DNA of 64,000 nucleotides from Ailanthus altissimus (GCA_946807835.1 OX327709.1:20337501-20401500); one strand, 5' to 3'; numbered from the stretch's first letter, positions 44,372 to 56,479 are shown. Notes: a model not told the origin generated them from the sequence alone. Made by a program: numbers and translations.

Positions 44372-45700
44372 AATATTATTTATTGAAATTATATATCACT
44401 TAATACTTAAGTACACTTAAACTTACACTTTTACTTAAAATTTAAGTACGCCCAAACTTATACCTTTCAACATATACATCTATTGAGATTATATATTATT
44501 TAATACTTATTACAATAGGACTCAAACCTCTTAAAATATATATATATATATATCTACTAGAATTATATATCATTTACACTTAATATTTAAGTACGCTCAA
44601 ACTCACACCTTCCAAAATATACATTTATCGAGACTATACATCACTTAATACTTATCACAATAAGAGGACTCAAACCTTTCAACATATACATCTATTGAGA
44701 TTATATATTACTTGACACTTACCATAAAACCTACATCTCTCAATATATACACTTGCTGAGATTATACATCATTTAACACTTACCATAATGAGAATATCCA
44801 CACCTCTCAATATATATATTTATCTAGATTATATATCACTTAATACTTACTACAATGAGAATGACCTCCCAGCATATACATTTATCAAGATTATGTATCA
44901 CTTAACATTTATTGTAAGGCATACACCTCCCAACATATACATTTACCAAGACCATACATTATTTAACACTTATCACAATGGGAGGACCCACACCTCATAA
45001 CATATACATTTACCGAGATTATATATCCCTTAACAATACCTCCCAACATATATATTTACCGAGACTATACACCACTTAACATTTATTACAATGAGAGGAC
45101 CTATACCTCCCAACTTATACATGTACCGTGATTATATATCACTTAACAGACTATACATCACTTAACACTTACCATAATGAGAGGACCCACACATCTCAAT
45201 ATATACATTTACTGGGATTGTATATCACTTAACAATTATCATAAAATCCACACCTTCCAACATATTCATTCCGAGACCATATATTATTTAACACTTACTA
45301 CAATGGAAGGACCCATACCTCCTAGTATATACATTTACAGGGATTATATATTATTTAACACTTACTACAATGAGAACACCTCCCAACATATACATCTACG
45401 GGGATTATGTATCACTTAACACTAATCATAAGATCCACACCTTTTAGCATATACATCTACCAAGACTGTACTTAACACTTATTACAATGGAGGACCAGCA
45501 CCTCTCAACATATATATTTATCAAGATTATATATCACTCCAACATATACATCTACTGAGATTTTATATCACTTAATAATACCTCCCAACATATACATCTA
45601 CAGAGACTATACATCATTTAACACTTATTACAATTGAATGATCTATTTCTCCTAATATATATATCTATCGAGAGTATATATTACTTAACAACGCAAACTT
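44372..45700. repeat. Minisatellite array, about 20 degenerate units of 45-85 bp
   Basis: The approximate unit is CTCCCAACATATACAT, TTACCGAGATTATATATCAC, TTAACACTTATCACAATGAG and AGGACCCACAC in that order. Unit starts occur near 44472, 44535, 44618, 44682, 44741, 44808, 44872, 44932, 45001, 45047, 45112, 45198, 45264, 45327, 45384, 45448, 45507, 45541, 45586 and 45653. Many units lack the AGGACC segment, giving the two length classes. The outermost units are the most diverged. Short plus-strand ORFs at 44788 and 45177 encode only this repeat. Confidence 0.92.
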
Positions 45701-46369
45701 ATAACCTTGAGTCAAAGAGTGCAGAACCCTTACCATTTAGACAAGGCATTTAGGTGTGTATGTGTATGTGCATATTTTTAGTATTATTATTATTATTATT
45801 ATTATGGAGTTTTTGGTATAATAACCTTTAGTAAGTTTATTTTTACTTTTATTTATTTTCTTATATTTCAATCCAGTAAATTATTCCATGCATGCTTATT
45901 TCTCCATCAATTAGTGTACAACAATAATTCAATAAAAAAAAGAGCAATACTCTCAGTAGCACCCAAGACTCTCTTGTAATAAAATTATAGATTGTTCATT
46001 CATATTTAATAAATCTTTCATCCCTATTAAAATGATCACCCTCGTAATAGTAGATTTAGATCATCAAAATGAAATGGTAATTTAGGCTGTAATGTTTCCT
46101 ACCGTATAATATTATATGAAATCTAGAAATTAATCCTTGGACTGTCAATAGTACGTACATATTAGCGTGAGTTGTTTAATTATTTGTCGATTCTATGGGG
46201 GAATGGGGAAGTATTGGCTGGGGAGAGCTAGACCTGCAAGTTTCAACTCAACTTGTGGATTATCTTCAATGAGCTTATAAACACGTAAATTCCTGAACCA
46301 TTTCAATTGAATTATACAATTTTGAAAAAAAAAAAGAGGTCATAAACTTGTAATCTGATGTGTAATGAT
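45701..46369. other. Intergenic sequence with (TTA)n microsatellite
   Basis: A run of about eight ATT units lies near 45783. No gene is recognised up to the Copia D border. The 5-bp target site ATGAT of Copia D ends at 46369. Confidence 0.55.
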
Positions 46370-46718
46370 TGTTAAGAGTAAGGAGTACTCAGCAAAGAAG
46401 GTTCAAGTTAAAGGAAAGAGAGTATTCAAGAAAGTGAAAAACCAGAAACAGAAATTAGTTAGATGGCATCAAGTATGAGTCATTGTAATAAACTCTTTCA
46501 CGTTTCTAAAGTTAGTTGCAGATTGTTAGATTTATGGATTAGAGTACACGTGTAATTGATAATCATACAAGGCCTCTATAAATAGCTCACTTGTAATTTT
46601 GTTTGTGAATCAATAAAGGAAGAATCATTTTCAATCATTACTTCCTAGTGTTCAGATACATTTTCTCAGAAATCTTAGCTTAGCTTTCTCTGCTCCCAAA
46701 CATACATTTAATCTCACA
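46370..46718 (+). repeat. 5' LTR of Copia D with promoter
   Basis: It starts TGTTAAGAGTAAGG and ends ATCTCACA. It carries a TATA box CTATAAATAG at about 46575 and a polyadenylation-like AATAAAGG near 46611. The 3' LTR has the same elements but starts AGTTAAGAG, so its terminal T has changed. Confidence 0.9.
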
Positions 46719-46731
46719 TGGTATCAGAGCA
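46719..46731 (+). promoter_or_regulatory. Primer-binding site of Copia D
   Basis: TGGTATCAGAGCA directly follows the 5' LTR, the standard initiator Met-tRNA site of plant Copia elements. Confidence 0.92.
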
Positions 46732-46735
46732 CAGC

Positions 46736-48322
46736 ATGGACAACGCTGATACTTTAAACACAAATCTATCTTCTGCAAATTTGAACAACAATTCAACCTC
46801 ACTCAATTCCTTTCCATCAACTGTGAAACTAACACAATCAAATTATGTCACTTGAAGGTCATAAGTGTTGACGGCCATTAAAGGAAATCGACTTGAAGCT
46901 TTCATTAATGGAAGCAAGAAGATGCCAGAACAGACACTCAAAGTTATAAATGCTGATCGAACTGTTACAGAAATAGAAAATTCAGATTATGATTCTTAGA
47001 TTCATCAAGATCAGCTGCTATTGAGCTGGTTATTCTCAACAATACATGATTCAATCTTGTGCTTGGTAATTGATAGCATTACAACACGAGATTTATGGAT
47101 CTCTGTTGAAAGGCAATTCGGATCAGAGTCAAAGGCCAAAGCTATTCAGCTGAAGCGTCAGTTGTCCTTGATAAGTAAGGGAACTTTAACTATGTCTGAC
47201 TATTTCTTGAAAATCAAGAGTCTGGTAGACGAATTAAGAACTGCTAGTTGTTCTTTAGAAGATGATGAATTCATAGAATATCTGATCTTAGGTGTAAGTC
47301 CTGAATATGATTCTACTGTTGTGTTGATAGTTAGCAAACTTGGCTCTATAAGTCTTAATGAAGCATACTCTATGCTTTTAACACAAGAGAGCAGAAACCT
47401 ACATAATTCTGGAGCCAAGAATAATGATCAAAACTATGTAGCTAACTATGCACAAAAAGGACAGAAAAAAAGAAACCAAAGCTCAGTTTCTAACTATAAT
47501 ATTAGCTTCAGAAATGGTAACTTTGGTGGAAATTTTGGAAGACAAGGAAGAGGGATACAACCTGGAAGGAGCAGAGGACAGTATTTTTCAGGTGGTAGAT
47601 TTTATGGAAGAGGAAGTTTTTTAAAATTAGTTTGTCAAATTTATGAAAAACAGGGCCATTCTGCTTCTAAGTGTTACTACAGATTTTATAAAGATTATGT
47701 GCCTAAAGCATCAGTTGGTTATGGTGTTAATACTAATAAGAACTTTGAAAGTCATGGTCCTGGTGAAAGTTCCTTCAATTCAGGGCAAATGAAGGCTGCT
47801 TATATTGTAGCACAACAAGCACATCACCTGACCAACAATGAGGCTAATTTGGAAAGTAAAGCAGAATATGTAGGTACAGAAAAACTTTTAATTGGTAATG
47901 GTTTTAGTTTAAGTATTAGACTTATTGGTATTGCATGGTTAAGGTGTGAATCTGGTAATAACTTGATACTTAAAGATCTGCTCTTTGTACCCTCTATCAC
48001 AAAGAATCTAATTAGTGTTTCAAAAATTATACATGACAATAATATTTACCTTGAATTCTCTTCTGATGTTTACTATGTTAAGGACAAGAGGACAAGCCTT
48101 GTGTTGCTCATAAGTGCTGCTGTGAGAGGGCTCTATAAAGTGACTCTAACCATTCCCAATCATGACTCTATATTACAGAACAAGAAACCATTGTTATATA
48201 ACCATCCAATGTCAATGTGGTCGAAAAATGCATTTTGTGATATAAATAAGAATCAGTTAAGTGCATCTGATTCAAGTCAGTATATTTCTTGTCCAGCATG
48301 TTATCTTTCTTCTACTGCTTAA
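46736..48322 (+). pseudogene. Copia D gag-protease, nearly open, protease site missing
   Basis: ATG 46736 opens MDNADTLNTNLSSANLNN and NYVT, but stops at 46853, 46862 and 46997 break the first 95 codons. All three fit single changes from Trp or Gln codons. From 47021 the frame is open for 433 codons: LLSWLFSTIHDSILCLVI is partly within it, then KAKAIQLKRQLSLISKGTLTMSDYFLKIKSLVDEL and EAYSMLLTQESRNL. A Gly-Arg-rich stretch and the zinc knuckle CQIYEKQGHSASKC follow, its second Cys changed to Tyr. AAYIVAQQ joins directly to AHHLTNNEANLES, so the D-S-G-A protease motif is lost by an in-frame deletion near 47820. LIGNGFSLSIRLIG and KDLLFVPSITKNLISVSKI follow. Confidence 0.92.
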
Positions 48323-49602
48323 AACAAGTTAGACTACAATTTATGGTATAGAAGACTTGGACATGCAAATCTTTATGTCCTCAAAAATGTATTACAACAC
48401 TATAAATTTGCTCTTGACAGTAATATAGATTGCAAGCTTTCTTTCTGTGATTCATGTCAATTGGCAAATTACATAGATTACATTTTCCTTCTATTGAAAT
48501 TAAATCTAAAATTCCTTTAAATCTTCTGTACTTGGATGTTTGAGGGCCTTCGTCAATACAAACCAGAGAGGAGTTTAAGTATTATCTTAGCATAGTGGAT
48601 GATTATACCAGATATATATGGTTTTTTCCTATGAAAATAAAATCTGAAGCTTTAAACATTTTCAAAGTGTTTAAAACTCAGATTGAGAGACAACTTGAGA
48701 TAAAAATAAAAGCCATACAATCAGATATGGGGGGTGAGTTTATATGTTTTAAACAGTTTTTTGAACTAGAAAGGTTACAATTCAGATATTCTTGCCCTCA
48801 TACACATCACCAAAATGGGGTAATTAAGAGAAACATTGGCACATTGTAGAAATAGGTCTTACCTTGCTGTCTCAAGCTTCAATGCCTCTAAAATTCTGGT
48901 GGAAAGCATTTCATATAGCTTCCTATCTTATTAATAGGCTCCCAACTACAATTCTTAATAATAAATCTCCTTTTGAGTTGCTTTTTGGTCATAAACCAAA
49001 TTATTCCTTTCTAAGAGTATTTGATTATGCTTGTTTCCTATTTCTAAGACCATATCATTAGAATAAGTTGAATTTCCATTCAGAGAAATGCATTTTTATT
49101 GGCTACAGTATAGCACACAAAGGATACAAATGCTTGCACCCTTCTGGTAAACTATTTATAGTTAGACATATTACTTTTAATGAATTGAATTTTCCTTACA
49201 ATGACTTGTTTGCATCTAAAACAAATTCATCAAATGATTTACAATCTTTTTATAACAACTCATCTCAATACAATAGTACATTTTATTTTTTTCCCATTAT
49301 GTCCTTTAAAAAGCCCTTCAACAAGTATGCAACCAGCAGCTACAGAGGGCTTAGAATCTATTTCAAGGCAACAAACACAGGTATTGAATTCTATACCAAT
49401 AACTTCTACTATCCAACACACACAATCACCAACCTTACCAAACCAAAGAAATACACAAAGAACATCACAAAACCAAGAAGGTTCACATCATTCCATGCAA
49501 ACCAGATCTAAGTCTGGCATATATAAACCAAAAGCTTTCTTAATTGATATGACTGAAAGAGAGCCTGCATCAGTACTTGAAGCATTAAGTGATACAAACT
49601 AG
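48323..49602 (+). pseudogene. Copia D GAG-pre-integrase and integrase
   Basis: LWYRRLGHANLYVLKNVLQHYKF and LSFCDSCQLAN form the H-H-C-C block. A frameshift follows near 48470. The core then reads LYLDV, then a stop in place of the usual Trp, GPSSIQT-EEFKYYLSIVDDYTRYIWFFPMK. QSDMGGEF supplies the second Asp. HHQNGVIKRN has Lys (48826-48828) where the catalytic Glu of NGxxER is expected. After a stop near 48847 come LTLLSQASMPLKFWWKAFHIASYLINRLP and FHSEKCIFIGYSIAHKGYKCLHPSGK. A variable, Asn/Ser/Thr-rich linker leads to RSKSGIYKPKAFLIDM. Confidence 0.9.
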
Positions 49603-51093
49603 AGTCAAGCCATGAGAGAAGAGTATTCAGCTCTAATAAAGAATGAAACATGGACTTTGGTTCCTGCTAGTGCAGCAGCTAAAGTGGTGGACAATAAGTG
49701 GGTATATAGAATAAAATACAACTCAGATGGCACCATTTCAAAGTACAAGGCTAGGTTAATTGCAAATGGTTTCTCTTAAACACCTGGCATTGATTATCTA
49801 GAAACCTACAGTCCTGTTGTAAAAGCCACTATTGTAAGGGTAATACTGAGCTTGGCAGTCATAAATCAATGGAAAATTAGACAAATAGATGTGAATAATG
49901 CCTTTCTTAATGGGAATTTGACAGAAGATGTTTATATGAGACAACCTGAAGGTTTCATTGATCCATCCTTTCCATCTCATGTTTGTAAGCTCAATAAGGC
50001 TCTCTATGGTTTAAAACAAGCTCCAAAAGCTTGGTTTGATAAGCTCAAGTCAGCATTGTTACAGTGGAGATTTGTAAACTCTAGGTCTGACACATCATTG
50101 TTCATTAAAGAAGTAAAAGGAAACTTAATACTTGTCTTGGTTTATGTGGATGACATTTTGGTCATAGGGCATGATTCTTCTCTATTAGAAGGATTTGTTA
50201 AAGATCTTAATGGTGTTTTTGCCTTAAAAGACCTGGGATACTTCAACTATTTCCCAGGAATCAAAGTAACACCAACTACCACTGGTCTGCATCTGTCACA
50301 AAGCAAGTACATAATGACATTCTTGCAAAAGCACATATGACAAACTGTAAAGGGTGTGACACTCCTTCTAGTTCAGGGGAGAAGTTATTGGCTACTGGAG
50401 CTACATTATTTAAAAATCCAACACTCTATAGAAGTATAGTTGGAACCCTTCAGTATGCAACATTGACAAGACCTGAGTTGTCATATGCTGTTCACAAATT
50501 AAGTCAGTTTTTATCTACTCCAACAATCTATCATTGGAAAGCCTGTAAACGTGTACTTCGATATCTCAAAGCTAGTATAAACTATGGTTTAGAGTTTGTC
50601 AATACATGAAGTCTTTGCCTAATAGGATATAGTGATGCAGATTGGGGTAATGACCTCAATGATAAAAAGTCCATTGGAGGTTTCTGCATTTACCTAGGTG
50701 ACAACCTGGTATCATGGTCATCCAAGAAGCAAAATGTAGTTTCCAGATCAAGTACCGAGGCAGAGTATAAAGCATTGGCAGCAGCTTGTTCAGAAATGAT
50801 TTAGTTGCAATCTCTTCTGCATGAGCTACATTTATCTCCATCTGCAGTACCAGGACTCTAGTGTGACAATCAGAGTGTATTGGCTTTGGCAAATAACCCA
50901 GTCTTTCATTCTCGTACTAAACATATAGAGCTAGATGTTCACTTTATAAAAGAGAAGATTGCCAACAAGCAGCTGGATGTTCGATATGTACCAAGCCTAG
51001 ACCAAATAGCAGATATTCTTACCAAGCATCTGTCATTTGCTAAATTTGAATTTTTCAGATCCAAGCTTAAGGTCCTTAAGCTTGCGGGGGGGG
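49603..51093 (+). pseudogene. Copia D reverse transcriptase and RNase H
   Basis: MREEYSALIKNETWTLVPASAAAKVVDNKWVYRIKYNSDGTISKYKARLIANGFS starts RT, with a stop in place of Gln near 49779. QIDVNNAFLNGNLTEDVYM, CKLNKALYGLKQAPKAWFDKLKSAL and LVYVDDILVIG (YVDD at 50143-50154) keep the catalytic aspartates. After a frameshift at about 50337 the thumb and connection run TLYRSIVGTLQYATLTRPELSYAVHKLSQFL. RNase H: GYSDADWG, DKKSIGGFCIYLG, VSRSSTEAEYKALAAACSE, CDNQSVLALANNPVFHSRTKHIELDVHFIKEK and LDQIADILTKHLS. Only about three stops break it, so this is the best-kept RT in the window. Confidence 0.93.
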
Positions 51094-51443
51094 AGTTAAG
51101 AGTAAGGAGTGCTTAGAAAAGAAGTGTTCAAGTTAAAGGAAAGTGAGTATTCAAGAAAGTGAAAAACCAAAAACAGAAATTAGTTAGATGGCAGCAAGTA
51201 TGAGTCATTGTAACAAACTCTTTCACTCTTCTAAAGTTAGTTGTAGATTGCTAGATTTATGGATCAGAGAACACGTGTACTTGATAATCATACAAGGCCT
51301 CTATAAATAGTTCACTTGTAATTTCGTTTGTGAATCAATAAAGGAAGAATCATTTTCAGTCATTACTTCCCAGTGCTCAGATACATTTTCTTAGAAATCT
51401 TAGCTTAGCTTTCTCTGCTCCCAAACACACATTTAATCTCACA
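51094..51443 (+). repeat. 3' LTR of Copia D
   Basis: It follows a run of eight or so G bases and ends AATCTCACA. About 25 differences from the 5' LTR are visible, spread evenly. Confidence 0.9.
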
Positions 51444-51448
51444 ATGAT

Positions 51449-53154
51449 CAAGTGCTTTAAGGATCGAATAAGTACATTAGGATTCTACATATATTTATCA
51501 TTCACTTAAATTCACGTCTGTTTTCCTATGTAACAGGATGCTCAGTGCTCTTTGAGCAACCCTAATTAACCTTCATGCACCTGAAATGTAAGGACCATTA
51601 ATACAACACTGTCACTAAGGTTAAATTATTGTAAATTATTAGGGTTATTTCATCACTTTTCATCGCTCATGTCTAAGGAAAAAGTATGAGAAATAGTTAG
51701 TTGCGCTTGCACTTTGAGATCACTGTCCTCCGAATTACTTGATTTCAAGAAAACTCTTATCTGTTGTTATACATGATGATAATATGCATTATTGATATGA
51801 AGGCCAGTGTTTGTGGGAGAAAGTGTCTTGGCTTGAATTGAATAGAAGAACATCACAAATTAGGAGGAGAACCCTTAATTTATATAATGCAAGACTAGAG
51901 AGCCCTAAATGTAACTAATTAAGTTGGACAGAAACGAAACGGAATTGCTAAAACTACAATAGAAATTGGATTTTACATCACTTAGTGATAGATATTTGCC
52001 GCGTTATCCAGCTAATAATTTGCAACTCTTAAAAAGCGAGCAAAAAGCCGCTATGTAATGAGCCTACAATACTTTTAAAGTATATTCTTTCTATTGAAAG
52101 AAAACACTTAATTAAAGAAAAGATATAATGAGCCTTATCTTGAAGAACAACAAGAGAAATGATTTGTAGGTACACCCAAAAATTGGTATGATAGAGCTTT
52201 TATTTTGGAGTATGTCAACAATACTTTTAAAGTATATTCTTTCTGTTAGATGGAAGTTATACGTATTAACTAAGCAAACATAAAAATTAATAAATATATG
52301 ACTTGTATTTAATAAAAGGAACAGAGTATTTTAAACTTTGCTTTTGTTTGGAGATAACTCCATCATACATATAAGATTGGAAAGTTAGGGCTATATTAGC
52401 TCACATATGCTGCATCATCTTTACCCTCGTGCATGGTAAATGTGCAAATAACGTTTTTAAATATTTCTAAACATCTCAACCTCACGTCGCCTCATGCACA
52501 AAATAAAAACTAAACAAATTTTCTTTCAAAGATTGTGTGAAGGAGAATTGATTCTTTTATTAGTTTACTTTCATGGGAAAAAATAAAACCGACTGAGCCT
52601 TGAAGACAATATACGTCTTTCGTTACGCTGTCTATTATTGAAAAGGCATGAAATAAAGCACTAGACATATTTGTCCATCAATTTTTAATCTTCTAAGGGG
52701 ATGAAATGTGGATTTATGAAGCATGTCGCATGCAACAACAACACTAGTACTAATACATTCTATCCAAAAGAGAACCAATCTTACTTTTGGGCAGTTTCTT
52801 TAGCAAGCATAACTGCATAAATTTCAGCAAAGAATGATGAGTTGTGATCAAGAGAAGAAATAAAACAGCCTTAAAACCATCACTAAATTCACGGAACACA
52901 GCGCTACAAGTAGAAGGGATACAAGAAATAAAACAGCCTTAAAACCATCACGATCATCAATCGTGAAAGAGGGGAAGAGCACCATATGATTGCAAATATC
53001 AAGGTTTCGATACACTGCTGATGTGCAGTGCTAGTATTGCGAGAGAAGTCAAGGAAGAAATATGACTTGCGCAGATTGTCTTGCCTTTTCAGACTTGGAA
53101 GGTTTTTCTTTTGGTTATTTATTGTTACTTTTTATTTTGGTGCTGATCTAGATA
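51449..53154. other. Intergenic region between Copia D and Copia F
   Basis: No intact gene is present. ACAATACTTTTAAAGTATAT is found twice (near 52069 and 52220), and an AGAAATAAAACAGCCTTAA repeat is found near 52858 and 52925. The minus strand near 52690-52960 shows an RNase H-like remnant, listed separately. Confidence 0.55.
52690..52960 (-). pseudogene. RNase H-like (RVT_3 type) domain remnant
   Basis: On the minus strand, FTIDDRDGFKAVLF and GCFISSLDHNSSFFAEIYAVMLAKETAQK resemble the N-terminal part of plant RNase H domains found in LINEs and related genes, which read GCF...AEL-A---A. The AE pair would be the second catalytic position. DWFSFG and NVLVLVL follow where W-ECDS--VV would be. 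A stop and a 67-bp-spaced direct repeat disrupt it. The assignment rests on a short match. Confidence 0.4.
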
Positions 53155-53494
53155 AGTTAAGAAGAAATGCTGATTTGGCAAAAACTGGAAACATGTCAGC
53201 TAACACACAAGTAAACAAGGAGACAAAGTTACTTGCACTACATGACAAAAAACAGACCAAAGCAGCAACAACATTCCAGCACTCATTTTGCACAAACTTG
53301 GAGAGTAATTCATTCATTTTTTCATTTCTTGAAATATTGTTTCATCTAAATATTACATCAACCCTAAGGGCACGTAGAATGTCTCATATAAAAGCATAGC
53401 ATAGGGTGAAATACTTTTAAGCTGAACAAGAAAGAACGACTACTGTAGAGTTTAAAACATAGCATTTACAGTATTAAATTCTGTAAATTTAACT
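53155..53494 (+). repeat. 5' LTR of Copia F
   Basis: It begins near AGTTAAGAAGAAATGC and ends just before the primer site. A TATA-like CATATAAAAG is at 53384. The 3' LTR (from 63511) matches up to about TAAAGCAT near 63748. Neither copy has a TG start, so the exact border is uncertain. The ORFs at 53028-53399 are LTR shadows. Confidence 0.75.
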
Positions 53495-53519
53495 TGGTAT
53501 CAGTGCAAATAACGTTTTA

Positions 53520-54560
53520 ATGGCCAATGTTAGTATATTTCCTAATTTTGGAACCATTGAAATAGACAACCCCACTCCCATGGCAACAATTGCTCAAAAT
53601 CAAATACTAAGTAATCTGACCTTCACGATGAACATAAAACTGGTCAGAAACAATTATGTCATTTGGAAGATTCAAGTGCTTCTCTTCATTTAACCTTGAG
53701 GACTTTATTGATGAAACAATAACACCTCTAGGCAGATTTCTAATTGCTACTAGTGAAAATTAAAGTAGAATCGCTACTAATAATCCAAATTACACACATT
53801 GGATGAAGCAAGATTAACTTCTCCTTAGTTGGCTATTGTTAACACTCAATAAAGATGTTATTTGTGCAGTGACTAAATGCACAACCTCTCTTGGGCTGTG
53901 AAATTCTCTTTAGAAAATATATTGCTCTCAATCTAAGACAAGATTGATTGAGATTAAAAAATAACTCAACACTACGAAGAAGAGGAACATGAGTGTTGCT
54001 GAGTATTACAACAAGATGTAGAGATTAGTTAGTAGTTTGGCCATGATTGGAAAGCCAGTAAATGATGAAGATCTAGCACAGTTCATCTTGGAAGGCCTGG
54101 ATTCAATCTTTGATTTAGTAATTATGAATATCACTTTAAGGCTAGGTGGCATGACATTGGATGATGTTTATGCTGACATGCTCATTTATGAGAATAGACT
54201 TGAAAGAAATGTATAAGAAGTTGGAAATTATAAGGCAAATTTTTCCTTAAATAGAAATGGTAGCAACAGAAACACAAGAAGAAACACTGCTGGAAATAAT
54301 TATAGTGGATAAAAAGGTCTTATTCAAATTTGAGGAAGTCATGCTTTTAGTGGAGGAACAACAACAACTCCCTTAACCTTTATAAAGGCTACAATGATGG
54401 CAATAGGCCTAACACATCAAAGGGTAAAGGAAAACCACAACAGGATTAGACTAAACCAAAAATCTTCTATCAAATTTGCTAGAAAATGGGTCATGAAGCA
54501 TCAGAGTGCTGTCACAAGTTTGATGAGAATTTTAAAGAAAATATAAGTAGGAGAATGCAA
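53520..54560 (+). pseudogene. Copia F gag
   Basis: ATG 53520 opens MANVSIFPNFGTIEID, then FTMNIKLVRNNYVIWKIQVL, the usual LxxxNYxxWKxQ start. After stops, HWMKQD-LLLSWLLLTLNKDV, MSVAEYYNKM-RLVSSLAMIGKPV, DLAQFILEGLDSIFD and DVYADMLIYENRLER follow. An Asn-rich tail carries the zinc knuckle FYQIC-KMGHEASECCHKFDENF, where a stop follows the first Cys pair. More than six stops and frameshifts are seen. The element's protease is displaced downstream by the solo LTR. Confidence 0.85.
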
Positions 54561-54739
54561 AATAATTTTATTACATGTTGATCAATACAACTTCACAATA
54601 GCTGAATTTATACATGAAAATAAACATAAATAAGGAAATGATAAAATGATAGTTAAGAAATGAAATCATGATATAATTAAAGAGATACACAATAATTAGA
54701 AAGATTGAGTGAATTATGCATGAGTTGGTAAATTTTGAA

Positions 54740-54810
54740 TTGAATTACCCTTACCATATTCATTCAATCTTAAGAATCATTATTGATGGTAGGTTTTGAT
54801 TTGAATTATC
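54740..54810. repeat. Tandem pair of about 69 bp, split by the solo LTR
   Basis: TTACCATATTCATTCAATCT is followed by TAAGAATCATTATTGAT at 54750-54787. It recurs after the solo LTR at 56371-56408 as TTACCATACTCATTC and the same tail. Together with the preceding TTGAATTA-CC sequences this shows a two-unit tandem repeat in Copia F before the LTR landed in the second unit. Confidence 0.75.
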
Positions 54811-54815
54811 CTTAC

Positions 54816-56369
54816 TGATGAACACATAAAAATGCATATTGTTAAGAGATTCAATCACCATTTAATGTCACTAATTTTAGTATTTTCTGTATTTTTAGCT
54901 TGAAATAAAGTGTTCTCCTTAAATTGTGATTAATGAATGTTATTTGGACAAGTTTAGGTAAACTGGACATAACTCTCAATGTAGAAATCGAAATGAAGAA
55001 ATTCTTGAACCTGGTCCAACATGACTCAATCTTACACAAATTTGAAGAATAGTGGAAAAGCCAAATCCAACATGTTATGGGCCAAAAATTGAGATACAAC
55101 AAAATCGGACTACAACTCTTACCCAGCTTGACCCAACTCACGTATTTGGACCGTATCTTACAAAATATGTACTCAATTGGTATAATTCTTAAAGTTGTGA
55201 ATTGCTAACTTAACTATCAACAACTCGTATGTTTATGGTAAAGTCCAAATCAGCCGTTATCATGGACCAAATCACATTGCAAGTGGGTAAAATGGTTGTT
55301 GGCCGAATTCTGATGTATCTTTGGAATTTTGCTCATATCTCATTGGATACTTATCCAATTTGCATGAAATTAGTGCCTATGGAAAGAAGAGTTAAAATTC
55401 TACAACTTTCATGTCGGCTACAGAAGCTGAATTGATTATTTATATTATCAAAAATATGCTGCAAGTGGATACACGAGTTATTGGCTTAAAATTATTGAAG
55501 ATTGATGTCATCCATGACATATGTCCATTCATTGCCTATATAAGGAGACCCTTAGGAAATTTTTATTAGATAATTCTCTCTTCTTTTATTCTCATTAACA
55601 TGTATTGTAATTTAGGCTAGAGTTCCTAGCAAGGCTAAGAGATGAACTTTTATGTGTAGTAAATCTACTTCCATGCTTTGATTCGGTGTCAAGAGCTATA
55701 AATGTTGTAAGTTTGGTTTTGATTAAACTCTTATCTATTTTATGTTCTATAATCTAGAGGTTATAATTCTCATGTCTCATATATGTTCAGTCATGCTTTT
55801 CTTATGTGATTCATGTTGATTTATAATTGTTACTGGTTACATTGTTTTATATGTTAATCTTTTACTGCAGTATTGTCAATTTGATATATTGTCGATCTTG
55901 GATAACATGTAAGGGCAATAAATGTTTGATATTCAAGTTAATCTTTTACTGCAATATTGTCAAAATGATATATTGTCGATTTTAGATAACTTGTATAAAT
56001 AACATGATGTGTGTTAATGCTTGCAAAGAGTTTAACTAAATCAAATACATGTGTTATCAAATGTGCTATATATTACATACCTTCCGATTGATTGTTTGGG
56101 ATGTGAAACTTTCAGTTGAGTTATAAATATCGAATCAAAGTATAGAGTAGATTTATAAAGCATAATTGTGATTCTCAAAGCCTTGCTTAAATCATCATAA
56201 GACATTTTTCTCAATTCATAGACAATTCTATCTCATCCGTTTAAATCAATTAACCCTTTGCTACTGCTTTAATATTTTACTTCACTAACCTATTTTGCCA
56301 AGAGCTTCCTCGTGGGATCGACACCTCAATCTATACTGCGATAGCCACGTTATATTTTGAGCGTAAACA
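54816..56369 (+). mobile_element. Solo Ty3/gypsy-type LTR, 1554 bp, target duplication CTTAC
   Basis: CTTAC flanks it at 54811-54815 and 56370-56374. It starts TGATGAACACATAAAAATGC and ends GAGCGTAAACA. A TATA box CTATATAAGGAGACC lies near 55537, and AAGGCTAAGAGATGAAC near 55633 is followed by a T-rich leader. The end region carries GTGGGATCGACACC, a block shared by ends of plant gypsy LTRs. There is no coding region; the ORFs at 54851 and 55229 are incidental. It has the same general plan as 18683-20113. Confidence 0.9.
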
Positions 56370-56479
56370 CTTACCATACTCATTCAATCTTAAGAATCAT
56401 TATTGATTTTTATCAAATTTCATGCCTAAGATGCATCTACAGTATCAGAATAATACATATAGCTTTACAAGATCATGAA

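Larger units (their letters stand above)
46370..51443 (+). mobile_element. Copia element D, 5.07 kb, structurally complete
   Basis: Two LTRs (46370-46718 and 51094-51443) are about 93% identical by eye. A perfect 5-bp target duplication ATGAT lies at 46365-46369 and 51444-51448. The primer-binding site TGGTATCAGAGCA is at 46719 and a G-rich purine tract is at about 51085-51095. The domain order gag, protease, integrase, RT, RNase H is Copia. Ten or so stops and frameshifts, a missing protease site and a substituted integrase Glu make it non-autonomous. It is the youngest-looking element in the window. Confidence 0.93.

Noticed and set aside
44372..45700. Array considered as a CRISPR or centromeric satellite
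   Set aside because: There are no constant repeats with unique spacers, the unit length is variable and the context is plant; it is a degenerate minisatellite.
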